From contig CAAGBS010000053.1 in the NCBI GenBank assembly GCA_900768125.1, positions 1-64,000 of the forward strand: 64,000 nt of DNA, in the 5' to 3' direction. Below, piece by piece: positions 35,128-43,859 of this stretch. Source of the DNA: Oscillospiraceae bacterium. Its GTDB lineage: Bacteria > Bacillota > Clostridia > Oscillospirales > Ruminococcaceae. Made by a program: the position numbers and the translations under genes. Positions within the stretch are counted from its first letter, which is position 1, and the number at the start of each line of letters is the position of its first letter. The notes below the pieces were generated by a model. It was given only the letters and a program-made list of their open reading frames with translations, did no database searches and was not told where the DNA came from.

Positions 35128-35914
35128 ATGCGGTCAATTTGGTGAAAAGCTGGAAGCCCATCACCACAACGCCGAGCACGACAAGAACGATACCGGTCGC
35201 GCGGTTGAGCGTTTTCGGGGAAGCCTTGTTCGCGAAAACCGCGGCAATTCTCGCCCAGATAAGCGTAAAAACTATGCACAGTATCATCACCAGCATATCC
35301 GGAGCGCCGCCCATCGCAATGTGCGATATAGAGCCGGTCAGCGCCGTGAAAGTCATGATGAAGACGCTGGTCCCGACTGCGGTTTTCAGTTCGTAGCCAA
35401 GCAGGGAAGTCAGGATAAGCAGCATCATCATGCCGCCGCCCGCACCGACAAATCCGCAGATGAATCCGATCACGATGCCGGCAATGATGGACTGTATCAG
35501 CCGCTTTTTTGGCGAAACGGATTTCATGTCTTCCTTTGTGGTCATTACCGGCTTCACGATGAACTTGATACCCAGAATGAAAGTCATGAACACCGAGAAT
35601 CCGCCCATGGTCGCCGATGGAAGCAGACTGGATACCCAGCTTCCGACTACAGTGAAAGCCAGCACCGAAACCATCATTACCAAGCCGTTTTTGATATCGA
35701 GGTTCTTGTTCCTGCCGTAGGTGTAGGCAGACACCGCGCTTGCGAGCACGTCAGAAGCCAGCGCGATACCCACCGCGATGTATGGGTCGATTCCCAGAAA
35801 TGTAGTCAGCATAGGCGTAATGACAGCCGCGGCGCTCATTCCGGCGAAGCCTGTGCCCAGACCGGCGCCCATTCCTGCAAAAAACGTTACTAAAATCGTA
35901 ATAAATAACTCCAT
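35126..35914 (-). CDS. TSUP family (TauE/SafE) membrane transporter
   Basis: 262 residues with about eight membrane helices, two half repeats: GAGLGTGFAGMSAAAVITPML and GFICGFVGAGGGMMMLLIL, the glycine motifs of sulfite/organosulfur exporters (TauE/SafE). ATG 35914 has GAGGG upstream. It stands alone on the minus strand, next to iscU-iscS, which is only weakly suggestive of a sulfur role. Confidence 0.9.
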   Translation of the reverse strand: MELFITILVTFFAGMGAGLGTGFAGMSAAAVITPMLTTFLGIDPYIAVGIALASDVLASAVSAYTYGRNKNLDIKNGLVMMVSVLAFTVVGSWVSSLLPSATMGGFSVFMTFILGIKFIVKPVMTTKEDMKSVSPKKRLIQSIIAGIVIGFICGFVGAGGGMMMLLILTSLLGYELKTAVGTSVFIMTFTALTGSISHIAMGGAPDMLVMILCIVFTLIWARIAAVFANKASPKTLNRATGIVLVVLGVVVMGFQLFTKLTA

Positions 35915-36004
35915 AGAATACCCTCTTTCCATTAAATTATACAACATCTGAGCAGGAATGTCAAATACACCAGTCTATAAAAACACATAATGCTCACTAT
36001 ATGT

Positions 36005-36032
36005 AAAAGACCCTCTCCAAACGGGGAGGGTC
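36005..36032 (-). terminator. terminator of the iscS-iscU unit
   Basis: A 10-bp stem (GACCCTCCCC / GGAGAGGGTC) read on the minus strand followed by TTTT. Confidence 0.85.
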
Positions 36033-36047
36033 TGAAATTATCTGGAA

Positions 36048-36479
36048 TTACTCGCCGCAGTGCTCGCAGTCGTGCTTTTCCTTGAAAAGCTCGGGGTCGT
36101 AAGCAATGCCGTTCTTGTCGTAGTAGTCCTTTACCGCAGCCTTAACAGCTTCCTCAGCCAGAACGGAACAGTGTATCTTGTGAGCGGGGAGACCGTCCAG
36201 AGCCTCAACGACCGCCTTGTTGGTGAGTTCCAGCGCCTGAGATATCGGCTTGCCCTTTATCATCTCGGTAGCCATCGAGCTGCTTGCGATAGCGGAGCCG
36301 CAGCCGAAAGTGCTGAACTTAACGTCGTCAATAACGCCGTCCTTGCTTATCTTGAGGAATATCTTCATGATATCGCCGCATTTTGCATTGCCGACCTCGC
36401 CAACGCCGTCTGCGTTCTCAATTGTGCCGACATTACGCGGGTGTGTGAAGTGATCCATTACCTTTTCACTGTATAACAT
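36048..36479 (-). CDS. iscU: Fe-S cluster scaffold IscU/NifU-like
   Basis: Three ligand cysteines are present: GNAKCGDIMK, STFGCGSAIASS, KIHCSVLAEEA, the Firmicute NifU-like N-domain. The tail ends CEHCGE, an extra CxxC. ATG 36479 is preferred; the longer frame reads only through the 3' end of iscS. The coding region overlaps iscS by 14 bases, so they are cotranslated. Confidence 0.94.
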   Translation of the reverse strand: MLYSEKVMDHFTHPRNVGTIENADGVGEVGNAKCGDIMKIFLKISKDGVIDDVKFSTFGCGSAIASSSMATEMIKGKPISQALELTNKAVVEALDGLPAHKIHCSVLAEEAVKAAVKDYYDKNGIAYDPELFKEKHDCEHCGE

Positions 36480-37659
36480 AAGTTCTCTTGCCCTCCTGCA
36501 GATCCTGCCATACCGGTGAGATACGTCTGAGGTAGTCAACGACCTCGGGTACAGCCTTGATTATTGTTTCGATTTCTTCTTCAGTATTGTATTCGCTCAG
36601 TGAAAGTCTCAGCGAACCGTGAGCTACGTCGTGTATCCTGCCTATCGCCAGCAGAACGTGGCTGGGGTCGAGCGAACCGGAAGTACACGCCGAACCGGAC
36701 GAAGCGCAGATTCCTTTCTGGTCGAGCAGAAGCAGCAGGGACTCGCCCTCGATTCCCTCGAAGCACATGTTGACGTTTCCGGGAAGTCTGTTCACGCGGG
36801 AGCCGTTCAGGATAGAGTGGGATATGGTCGAAAGCCCCTCGATGAGCCTGTCACGGAGCTTTGCGATCTTTGCCATATTCGCGTCCAGATTGTCGGTGGC
36901 TTCCTTCAGCGCAGCCGCAAGTCCGGCTATTCCGGCGATGTTCTCAGTTCCCGCACGCTTTCCGCGCTCCTGAGCGCCGCCCTCGATGAGCGAAGAAACT
37001 AGCAGACCCTTTCTCGCGTACAGCACGCCGACGCCCTTGGGACCGTGGAACTTGTGTCCTGCTAGGGAAAGCATATCGCAGCCGATATCCCTGACGTTGA
37101 CCGGAATGTGACCGACAGCCTGAACTGCGTCAGTGTGGAACAGTACGCCATTTTCCTTGCAGATGGCGGCGATTTCCTTGACGGGTTCGATAGTGCCTAT
37201 CTCATTGTTTGCCATCATGATGGTGACGAGCGCGGTATCGGGACGGATAGCGTTCCTGACGTCCTCGGGGTTCACCCTGCCATCTCCGTCAACGGGGAGA
37301 AGCGTGACCTCATAGCCCATCTTTTCCAGCCTTTTCAGGGAGTGGAGAATAGCGTGATGCTCGATAACATCGGAGATGATATGTTTCTTGCCCTTGCGAG
37401 CGCCTATTTCAGCGGCAGTGAGCAGCGCCTGATTATCAGCTTCGCTTCCGCCGCCGGTGAAGATTATTTCCTTTGGGTCTGCGCCAAGGCAGTCAGCAAC
37501 GGTCTTGCGGGCGCTGAAAAGCGCTTCGGCAGCGTTCTGACCGACGGTGTGCAGGGAGGAGGGATTGCCGTAATTATCAGTGAGGAACGGCATCATAGCG
37601 TCAAGCGCCGTCTTGCTGAGCTTTGTTGTAGCTGCATTGTCGGCGTATATCGTAGTCAT
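36466..37659 (-). CDS. iscS: cysteine desulfurase IscS/NifS
   Basis: A PLP enzyme that supplies sulfur for Fe-S clusters. Lys in SLAGHKFHGPKGVG, His in EHHAILHSL, and the active-site loop SSGSACTSGSLDPSHVL with the catalytic Cys (a long loop, group I). 397 residues is normal. It is the first gene of the operon, with a strong promoter. Confidence 0.95.
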   Translation of the reverse strand: MTTIYADNAATTKLSKTALDAMMPFLTDNYGNPSSLHTVGQNAAEALFSARKTVADCLGADPKEIIFTGGGSEADNQALLTAAEIGARKGKKHIISDVIEHHAILHSLKRLEKMGYEVTLLPVDGDGRVNPEDVRNAIRPDTALVTIMMANNEIGTIEPVKEIAAICKENGVLFHTDAVQAVGHIPVNVRDIGCDMLSLAGHKFHGPKGVGVLYARKGLLVSSLIEGGAQERGKRAGTENIAGIAGLAAALKEATDNLDANMAKIAKLRDRLIEGLSTISHSILNGSRVNRLPGNVNMCFEGIEGESLLLLLDQKGICASSGSACTSGSLDPSHVLLAIGRIHDVAHGSLRLSLSEYNTEEEIETIIKAVPEVVDYLRRISPVWQDLQEGKRTYVIQ

Positions 37660-37718
37660 AGATCCACCATTCTTTCTTTATGATTTATTGCACGTCCGTG
37701 AAATTGTTTTCTTATATT

Positions 37719-37765
37719 TCCTATCGGACAACTAGGATTATATCATATTATGCGGATTTTGTCAA
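37719..37765 (-). promoter_or_regulatory. iscS promoter with Rrf2-type operator
   Basis: On the minus strand TTGACA (37765-37760), 17 bases, TATAAT (37742-37737). Directly downstream is the inverted repeat TCCTA-N9-TAGGA (37737-37719), that is CC-N13-GG, the spacing of IscR-type Rrf2 sites, covering the transcription start. The regulator gene is not in the window. Confidence 0.7.
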
Positions 37766-37846
37766 GAGGGTTTGAGAAATATTCCTGAATTTTGTGAAAT
37801 TTCTGCAGGCAGTGTTATTATTTCGCGATTTCCGCATTTGATTCAC

Positions 37847-37877
37847 AAAACAGACCGGAGCAAAGAACTCCGGTCTG
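37847..37877 (-). terminator. terminator after the zinc-ribbon gene
   Basis: A perfect 10-bp stem (CAGACCGGAG / CTCCGGTCTG) followed on the minus strand by TTTT. Confidence 0.85.
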
Positions 37878-37891
37878 ATGTATGTAGTAAA

Positions 37892-38722
37892 TCACCAGTC
37901 GGTATCCCAGTCGGTGTCGCCGGCGTCCCAGTCACCGCCGTAGTCCCAGTCACCGCCGTTGTCGCCGTCCCAGTCGTCGTTATAGCTGGAGCTGCTTTCA
38001 GCGTAGGACGAGTAGTAATCGGTGTCTTCAAAATCGGTGTAGCCGTAGCCGTTTTCGTAATCGGTGCCGTCGTAGTAATTGCCGTAGTTACGCGAAAGTT
38101 CGTCGTCAACGGTGGTGCTGTACCAGCAGCCATCATCGTACCGGTACCAGTCGGAGCCGAGATAGTAGTAATAACCGCCGTTGTAGTTATAGTACCCCTT
38201 GTTCGGCATTTTATCGGATATGCACAGGCAGACTATACCTATCACGACCAGAATCAGCCCGGGAATAAGCGGCTTCAGCAGCTTTTTCAGGAAGTAAAGC
38301 GCGGCGCTCAGTTCGGTTTCTTCCTTATTACCGGCTTTCGGTCTGGAAGCGCCGTTTTTTTCCCGGCGTATCTGAACCTCCGTCTTCATCTTCTGATAGA
38401 TCTCGTTGACCGCGTAGGCTTCGTCCTTGCCGCGGTAACGCTCAGCGCGGGAGCCGTCGCCCTTGTTCTTGTAAACGATGAAATTGCCGTCTGCGTCCTC
38501 GTAGATACCGAACGCTTTAGGCTCCTTGTAGTCTATCCCGATGAAGAACCGCATTTCCTCCAGCGGAAGATTTTTTGCCTTTGCGAACGCTTTAAGTTCC
38601 TCGATGGTTTTCGGAACTCCGTCCGCACTCCGCATGAGGTGGGAGTTCACGCCGCCGCAGTTGGGACAGATCTCATCGGTGTCTTCGATGAAGCTGCCGC
38701 AGTAGTCGCATTTAACTTTCAT
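37892..38722 (-). CDS. zinc-ribbon membrane protein with Tyr/Asp/Trp-rich tail
   Basis: An N-terminal zinc ribbon (CDYCGSFIEDTDEICPNCG), a soluble cytoplasmic part, one membrane helix (PLIPGLILVVIGIVCLCIS about residue 160) and about 110 outer residues very rich in Tyr, Asp, Gly, Ser and Trp. The end repeats DWDxGxDWD-like units (WDGDNGGDWDYGGDWDAGDT). Family unknown; I recall similar proteins in Ruminococcus. GAGGTAA precedes ATG 38722. Confidence 0.8.
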   Translation of the reverse strand: MKVKCDYCGSFIEDTDEICPNCGGVNSHLMRSADGVPKTIEELKAFAKAKNLPLEEMRFFIGIDYKEPKAFGIYEDADGNFIVYKNKGDGSRAERYRGKDEAYAVNEIYQKMKTEVQIRREKNGASRPKAGNKEETELSAALYFLKKLLKPLIPGLILVVIGIVCLCISDKMPNKGYYNYNGGYYYYLGSDWYRYDDGCWYSTTVDDELSRNYGNYYDGTDYENGYGYTDFEDTDYYSSYAESSSSYNDDWDGDNGGDWDYGGDWDAGDTDWDTDW

Positions 38723-38757
38723 TTATTACCTCGCATTCCAGATAGCTTTTTACTATA

Positions 38758-38786
38758 ATTATACACTACTTGACGCGATAAGTCAA
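38758..38786 (-). promoter_or_regulatory. promoter of the zinc-ribbon gene
   Basis: Minus-strand TTGACT (38786-38781), 17 bases, TATAAT (38763-38758). Confidence 0.85.
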
Positions 38787-38818
38787 CAGCCAAAATAGAC
38801 TGCAGTTTATCTTTCCAT

Positions 38819-38851
38819 AAAAAACTCCGCCGGACGTGATATCCGGCGGAG
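38819..38851 (-). terminator. terminator of the amino acid ABC operon
   Basis: A 10-bp perfect stem CTCCGCCGGA / TCCGGCGGAG followed on the minus strand by TTTTTT. Confidence 0.9.
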
Positions 38852-38875
38852 AATTTATTCAGCAGATGTGATGGA

Positions 38876-39757
38876 TCACATTACGCCGCCCTCTACAACG
38901 AGGTTATCCTTATCAACGGTGTCGCCGTAAACGGAAGCCAGTGTTGCGTCATAGTCAGCGTGGAAGAACTGCTCGTCAGCCAGCGCGGTTATTTCATCGT
39001 TGATCCAGTTGAGCAGAGTTTCGTTGCCCTTGGTTACAGCGGGCGCGATCGCGTCAGTGCTGCCCAGGGATTCAACGCCTACAGTAAAGCCGGGGTTGTT
39101 CATAGCCCATGCGAGCACCTCGGTGTTATCGGTGGAGAAAGCGTCGCCTCTGCCGTCCTGCAGTGCTGAGTAAGCCTCGTTGTACTCGTCGTACTTCTGC
39201 AGCTTTACATCGGGGTAGTTCTCGGTGAAGTAGGTCTCAGCAGTTGTGCCCTTAACTACGATAAGTGTCTTGCCGTTGAGCTGCTCTGCGTCAGTGATGA
39301 CAGCGGAATCGGGAGAAACGACGCCGAGTGCGACCTTCATGTAGGGCAGTGCGAAATCGACCTTTTCCTTGCGCTCGTCAGTAACGGTGAAGTTTGCAAG
39401 AATGATATCGACTTTTGCAGTCTCGAGGAACTCAACGCGGCTTGCAGCCTCGACCGGCACGAGATTCAGCTCAACGCCGAGATCCTTTGCGATGCGCTCT
39501 GCGAAGTAAACGTCATAGCCCTGGAACTTGCCCTCGTTGTCAACGTAGCCGAAAGGATTCTTGTCGGAGAAAACGCCGATGGTTATTTCTCCGCTTTCCT
39601 TTATCTGGTCAACAGTCCTGTATGAGCCTGCAGCCGCAGAATCCCCGCCCTCGCTGCCGGAAGCGGCAGAAGAATTGCCGTTGGACGAGCACGCAGCCAT
39701 AGACAGTGCCATTGCTGCCGCAGCAAAAAATGACGCTATTTTCTTGAATGTGTTCAT
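38876..39757 (-). CDS. polar amino acid ABC transporter, substrate-binding lipoprotein
   Basis: The lipobox SMAAC follows a signal sequence (KKIASFFAAAAMAL); a Ser/Ala/Gly linker and an SBP_bac_3 domain (GEITIGVFSDKNPFGYVDNEG, VDIILANFTVTDERKEKVDF) follow. It would bind an amino acid outside the cell. GGAGGA precedes ATG 39757. It is last in the operon, 48 bases after the ATPase. Confidence 0.94.
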   Translation of the reverse strand: MNTFKKIASFFAAAAMALSMAACSSNGNSSAASGSEGGDSAAAGSYRTVDQIKESGEITIGVFSDKNPFGYVDNEGKFQGYDVYFAERIAKDLGVELNLVPVEAASRVEFLETAKVDIILANFTVTDERKEKVDFALPYMKVALGVVSPDSAVITDAEQLNGKTLIVVKGTTAETYFTENYPDVKLQKYDEYNEAYSALQDGRGDAFSTDNTEVLAWAMNNPGFTVGVESLGSTDAIAPAVTKGNETLLNWINDEITALADEQFFHADYDATLASVYGDTVDKDNLVVEGGVM

Positions 39758-39804
39758 AGCTTGATCCTCCAATTGTTCCCTTTGTGTTGTATTTTTTTAT
39801 ATGT

Positions 39805-40563
39805 TTACCTGCTCTGTCTGGAGTAGGTGAACGTCTGTAGGAATCTCTGCGCCCGATCGGAAGCGGGGCTGTGGAAAAATACCTGCGGAGCCGCTTCCTC
39901 CACGATAACGCCGCCGTCGAGGAATATCACCCGGTCGGCTACTGCCTCTGCGAACGCCATCTCATGCGTTACGATGACCATTGTGGTATTCTGGTCGCCC
40001 TTTGCGAGGTCGAGGACTACATTCAGCACCTCGTGGACCATCTCCGGGTCAAGCGCTGCAGTTATCTCGTCAAGCAGCATGATGTCCGGATTCATTATCA
40101 GGCTGCGCACGATTGCAACGCGCTGCTTCTGACCGCCGGAAAGCTCCGAGGGGTAAGAGTCCGCTTTATCTGCAAGTCCGACCCTTGTAAGAAGTTCCAT
40201 CGCCTTGGCGGTGACTTCCTCCTTTGCGCGTTTCTGGACTTTCAGCGGGGCAAGCGTGATGTTGTGCATTACCGTCATGTGCGGGAACAGGTCGTAACTC
40301 TGGAAAACCATTCCGATCTTCTGGCGCACATTGTAAAGGCTGGGTTTTCCGTGCTCGACCGGCTCGCCGTGAAGCTTTATCGAACCGCCCTGGATAGGCT
40401 CCAGACCGTTGATACAGCGCAGCAGCGTGCTTTTTCCGCAGCCCGAGGGACCGACCAGCACCACTACTTCGCCTTTCTCAACGCTGAGCGAAAGGTCGTT
40501 GATTATCGTATTATCGCCAAATCTTTTGGTAAGATGATCTATATCTATAACATGATCAGCCAT
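39805..40563 (-). CDS. polar amino acid ABC transporter, ATP-binding protein
   Basis: Walker A GPSGCGKST, signature LSGGQKQRVAI, Walker B IMLLDEITAALD, and H-loop VTHEM are intact: a GlnQ/ArtP-type ATPase. The B motif has ITAALD where most have PTSALD, a common variant. ATG 40563 with GAGGGG upstream is chosen over GTG 40572; it overlaps the permease by 8 bases. Confidence 0.95.
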   Translation of the reverse strand: MADHVIDIDHLTKRFGDNTIINDLSLSVEKGEVVVLVGPSGCGKSTLLRCINGLEPIQGGSIKLHGEPVEHGKPSLYNVRQKIGMVFQSYDLFPHMTVMHNITLAPLKVQKRAKEEVTAKAMELLTRVGLADKADSYPSELSGGQKQRVAIVRSLIMNPDIMLLDEITAALDPEMVHEVLNVVLDLAKGDQNTTMVIVTHEMAFAEAVADRVIFLDGGVIVEEAAPQVFFHSPASDRAQRFLQTFTYSRQSR

Positions 40564-41236
40564 TTCGTTCACCCCTCTTTTTAGTCAGCTTCCTTGACAG
40601 CAGCGACAGCGGGAAGCAGATTATGAAATACATCAGGAATATCGCCGCATAGACCCACAGCGCAGCGTTGGGATACTCGAAACGGTTCGCGTCGATTATC
40701 TGCTTGCCGACTTTCAGCACCTCCGTTACGCCGATGAGCGAGACCAGCGCGGTCGTCTTTATCATGCGGGTCGAGAGGTTGATTATATGCGGTACGAGTC
40801 CGCGCAGCGCCTGCGGGAAAATAACGTAGACGTAAAGCTGCACGCGGCTCAGTCCGAGCGAAAGGCCGGATTCAAACTGATGCGCGGGGATAGACTGGAA
40901 CGCGGAGCGAACAAGGTCTCCGACCTCGGACGCGCCCCAGACAGTCAGCATTATAACAGCCGCCGTGTCGCCGCTCATATTTATTCCGGTCGCCTTAGTG
41001 ATGCCGAAGAATATAATGAACAGCCATACCAGCTGCGGCATTATCCTGACTATTTCGATGTAGACGCGGCATATCGCCTTGACTACCGGGTTCTTCACCA
41101 GCATGAACGCGCCAACAAAAATGCCGATGACCAGCGAGAGGGCAATGGATATCAGGGATAATCTCAGAGTGACCCAGAGACCAGCCCACAGGCGCAGCAT
41201 GTTGTTGCCCATGAATAAAACTTCAATTCCCTGCAC
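40556..41236 (-). CDS. polar amino acid ABC transporter, permease 2
   Basis: A HisM/GlnP-type permease with five or so helices and the EAA loop (SAFQSIPAHQFESGLSLG). GTG 41236 has GGAGG 7-8 bases upstream, within the end of the other permease (14-base overlap), supporting two distinct permeases forming a heterodimer. Confidence 0.92.
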   Translation of the reverse strand: MQGIEVLFMGNNMLRLWAGLWVTLRLSLISIALSLVIGIFVGAFMLVKNPVVKAICRVYIEIVRIMPQLVWLFIIFFGITKATGINMSGDTAAVIMLTVWGASEVGDLVRSAFQSIPAHQFESGLSLGLSRVQLYVYVIFPQALRGLVPHIINLSTRMIKTTALVSLIGVTEVLKVGKQIIDANRFEYPNAALWVYAAIFLMYFIICFPLSLLSRKLTKKRGERNG

Positions 41237-41876
41237 GGCGCATCCTCCTCTCGATGATACTGAACACGATGGAGATCGGGAGAATGATCACAAGGTAAGC
41301 GGCAACGAGCATCGTAAGCGCTTCCGCTGTATTGTAGTACATTCCGATGAGATCCTTTGCGACATACATGAGGTCGGCAAGCGAGACGGCGCTGAAAACG
41401 CTGGTCTCTTTCAGCAGGAAGATAACGTTCGCAGCCAGCGCGGGGATAGAAACGGAAGCAGCCTGCGGAAGTACTATGTACCGCATTATCTGCCACCTGC
41501 GGAAGCCGAGGCTTTCCGCGCTCTCGAGCTGAACGCTGCTGACGGACTGCAAACCGCTGAGGAAGCTTTCAGCCATGTAGCTTCCGCCCAGGAACGCAAG
41601 ACCGATAACGCCGCAGGCTTCGCTTGAAAGCAGGATCCCCGCCTTGGGAAGACCGAAGTAGAGGAAGAACAGCTGAACGATAAGCGGCGTATTTCGGGAA
41701 AGTTCGATGTATACTGCAACTATCTGCCTTGCGACCGGCACCCTGTAGTATTTCACCAGGGCGCACACAAGACCCAGCAGCACGGAAAGAACTATTCCCA
41801 GCGCACCGATAGTGACCGTGAGCCAAGCGGCTTCAACGTACATAGGCGCGAACTTTTGAATAAATGACCAGTCCAC
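41223..41876 (-). CDS. polar amino acid ABC transporter, permease 1
   Basis: MDWSFIQKFAPMYVEAAWLT is the usual start of this family, so I take GTG 41876, which has GGAGTG just upstream; the longer frame to 41933 runs into the leader. EAA loop SVQLESAESLGFRRW. First gene of the operon. Confidence 0.9.
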   Translation of the reverse strand: MDWSFIQKFAPMYVEAAWLTVTIGALGIVLSVLLGLVCALVKYYRVPVARQIVAVYIELSRNTPLIVQLFFLYFGLPKAGILLSSEACGVIGLAFLGGSYMAESFLSGLQSVSSVQLESAESLGFRRWQIMRYIVLPQAASVSIPALAANVIFLLKETSVFSAVSLADLMYVAKDLIGMYYNTAEALTMLVAAYLVIILPISIVFSIIERRMRRAGN

Positions 41877-41957
41877 AACATCACTCCGTAAATTTATATT
41901 TTTATGCCACGGAGAGGTCAGACAGCTGATCATCTGACTGCTTCTCGGTATGCATAG

Positions 41958-41986
41958 ATTATATCATACAAAACATATTATGTCAA
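41958..41986 (-). promoter_or_regulatory. promoter of the amino acid ABC operon
   Basis: Minus-strand TTGACA (41986-41981), 17 bases, TATAAT (41963-41958). The leader of about 75 bases has a short hairpin (GTCAGA / TCTGAC near 41920-41935) of unknown use. Confidence 0.88.
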
Positions 41987-42202
41987 TAGGTTTAGTTGAA
42001 TTTAACGCACAAATAATTTCAACCATATTGTTTGTTTTTCAGCACATGAGACAAAATCTGAATATAGTTTCACTCCCGGCATTATATGCGCCACAGCGGA
42101 ATAAAGAAACACGGGGATTTGCTCACATACTTTCTAATTATAGCACAAACGCTCGAATAATGCAAGTAGTATAACTGCCGGCGGGATAATTTTCTTGCAA
42201 AA

Positions 42203-42262
42203 TAAAAAACCGTGCCGGAGCGCGGTTCAGAAATAAATGGACCCCCGCGTCTGCAGGGGTCC
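42203..42262 (-). terminator. tandem hairpins ending the XRE gene
   Basis: On the minus strand, GGACCCC / GGGGTCC (42262-42239) comes first without a good T run, then AACCG / CGGTT (42228-42208) followed by TTTTTTATTTT, which is the likely real terminator. Confidence 0.7.
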
Positions 42263-42268
42263 GGAAGA

Positions 42269-42517
42269 TCACTTAGTGAGGGAAGCGAAAAGTTCGTTTA
42301 TCGGGATCTCGAGATACTTTGCAATGGTGATAAGCTCGATATCGGTGATGAAACGCTGTCCGGATTCCATGCGCTGAACCGCGTTCTTGTCTACTACGAG
42401 ACCAAGCTCTGCGAGGTCGTCAGCGACCTGGCGCTGGGAGATACCGCGGGTCTTGCGTACTTCGCGCATTTTGATTCCTAAGAGATTCTTGCGGCCGTTA
42501 GCCTGATTCTTGAACAT
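42269..42517 (-). CDS. small XRE-family HTH regulator
   Basis: 82 residues, almost all HTH: MREVRKTRGISQRQVADDL and DKNAVQRMESGQRFITDIE. It is a clear paralogue of the regulator at 57242 in the integrated element (shared DKNAVQR.ESG.RF.TDIE). It has its own promoter and terminators and so is a single-gene unit; targets are unknown. Confidence 0.9.
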   Translation of the reverse strand: MFKNQANGRKNLLGIKMREVRKTRGISQRQVADDLAELGLVVDKNAVQRMESGQRFITDIELITIAKYLEIPINELFASLTK

Positions 42518-42556
42518 CTGAGTGTCCTCCTATACTTGTATTCTTTTTGTATCGTT

Positions 42557-42586
42557 ATTATAACTCATTTAATTTAAAAAAGTCAA
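42557..42586 (-). promoter_or_regulatory. promoter of the small XRE gene
   Basis: Minus-strand TTGACT (42586-42581), 18 bases, TATAAT (42562-42557); the -10 sits in the near-palindrome GTTATAATAAC, which may be an operator. Confidence 0.75.
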
Positions 42587-42599
42587 TACCCGGTTTACT

Positions 42600-43020
42600 T
42601 TATGATTTAAATCAGGCGATTTGTTTTAATGCGAGTTTCCTGAGTGGAATAGTGCGTTTAAAGTATGTTCTTATTGCTTGTCATTATGACACCAAACGAT
42701 TTGTAACACCAGTTATGTTTTGACCTTAAATTTATTTCAAAACTAGAAAATGTGCTTAAAAGCGCACAGTTTTTATTGTTGCACATAGTGTGTATTGAAA
42801 TTTTGTCCGGATTTGATTTAAAACAATGGATATGCAACTGATAGTTCAATTTTAGTCGAAAACAGTAGAAAAACACGCGTTAAAGTTCGAAAATTATGTA
42901 AATAATTTAAAACATATATCAGATATACGAAAATAATATACGGTGTCAGAGAAAGTCTTACGAAAATATACATTCAAAGGACGACGAAAACGGCAGCGCA
43001 AATTGCAGGATATGAGGAAT
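42600..43020. other. AT-rich intergenic region without a supported gene
   Basis: About 420 bases between the XRE promoter and the acetyltransferase promoter. It is much more AT-rich than the flanks. The one open frame (42658-42876, minus) has no ribosome site and no protein-like pattern. I see no repeat, tRNA or clear RNA structure; it may be remains of a lost insertion. Confidence 0.5.
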
Positions 43021-43023
43021 ATA

Positions 43024-43052
43024 TTGATTCTTCCGCCGATTTGTGTTATAAT
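43024..43052 (+). promoter_or_regulatory. promoter of the acetyltransferase gene
   Basis: TTGATT (43024-43029), 17 bases, TATAAT (43047-43052). Confidence 0.8.
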
Positions 43053-43082
43053 CTCAGTGTATTCTAAAAAAGGAAGATGATC

Positions 43083-43526
43083 ATGGAAATTAAAATCAAG
43101 TCTTTCGGAGAACTTACACCATATGAATTATATACGATCCTGAAACTACGGGTAGATGTTTTCGTAGTAGAGCAGAATTGTCCGTATCACGAGTTGGACG
43201 ATAAAGACCAGTTGGCGTTCCATCTGTGGCTGGAGGACGAGCAGGGGATAGCCGCATACCTGCGCATTCTCCCGCCGGGTGCCGTATTCGACACCCCGTC
43301 GCTTGGCAGGGTGATATCGGCAAGACGGCGCTGCGGAGTTGGCTCGAAGCTGCTTTCGGCTGGAATAGAAGCAGTCCGTAGCCTGTACGGCAGTACTGCT
43401 ATAACCATAGAAGCGCAGGTCTACGCACGGAAGTTCTACGAAAAAGCCGGATTTATCCGGACGTCTGAGCCATTTGACGAGGACGGTATCCCGCATATCA
43501 GAATGAGACGGGAGCCGGACAGGTAA
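43083..43526 (+). CDS. GNAT acetyltransferase, ElaA-like
   Basis: LRVDVFVVEQNCPYHELDDKD is the hallmark of ElaA-type GNAT proteins; the acetyl-CoA loop reads RRRCGVGSKLL. The 147 residues are full size. ATG 43083 lies 9 bases after AAAGGA; ATG 43077 would be too close. Substrate unknown. Confidence 0.9.
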   Translation: MEIKIKSFGELTPYELYTILKLRVDVFVVEQNCPYHELDDKDQLAFHLWLEDEQGIAAYLRILPPGAVFDTPSLGRVISARRRCGVGSKLLSAGIEAVRSLYGSTAITIEAQVYARKFYEKAGFIRTSEPFDEDGIPHIRMRREPDR

Positions 43527-43552
43527 ATTTGCACAAATTATTCGACTGTTTG

Positions 43553-43581
43553 TTGCAATTTTAACAAAATCGTGGTATAAT
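43553..43581 (+). promoter_or_regulatory. promoter of DUF951-prfA run
   Basis: TTGCAA (43553-43558), 17 bases, TATAAT (43576-43581) with TG before the -10. Confidence 0.75.
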
Positions 43582-43617
43582 ACATAAGTATATAGGCAGA
43601 AAGGGGCATGAACGCAG

Positions 43618-43818
43618 ATGGACGTTAAAGTCGGAGATATTTTAATAATGAAGAAAGTGCACCCCGGCTGCGGAAGCGACAAAATGCTGGTGCAGCGGTG
43701 CGGCGCTGATTTCAGGCTGTGCTGCCAGGGCTGCGGGCATGTATTCATGATACCCCGTTCCAAATGCGAGAAGAAAATAAAGTCGATCCTCCGCGAGACC
43801 GAGTCCTCCGAGCGTTAG
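43618..43818 (+). CDS. DUF951 family protein
   Basis: 66 residues: MDVKVGDILIMKKVHPGCGS, FRLCCQGCGHVFMIPRSKCEKKI. This small beta-barrel-like family with conserved cysteines is universal in Clostridia/Bacilli and may bind nucleic acid; role unknown. AAAGGGG precedes the ATG by about 10 bases. Confidence 0.9.
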   Translation: MDVKVGDILIMKKVHPGCGSDKMLVQRCGADFRLCCQGCGHVFMIPRSKCEKKIKSILRETESSER

Positions 43819-43859
43819 CAGTGTGAAATATACCCACGGTCAACGCATGGAGGTAAACA

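Noticed and set aside
37772..38758. Plus-strand frame with many Val/Ala stretches, looks like a membrane protein
   Set aside because: It is the complement of the Asp/Tyr-rich zinc-ribbon gene; GTC/GTA runs are the reverse of GAC/TAC codons.
42658..42876. 72-codon minus-strand frame in the AT-rich gap
   Set aside because: No ribosome site, no promoter, no protein-like pattern.
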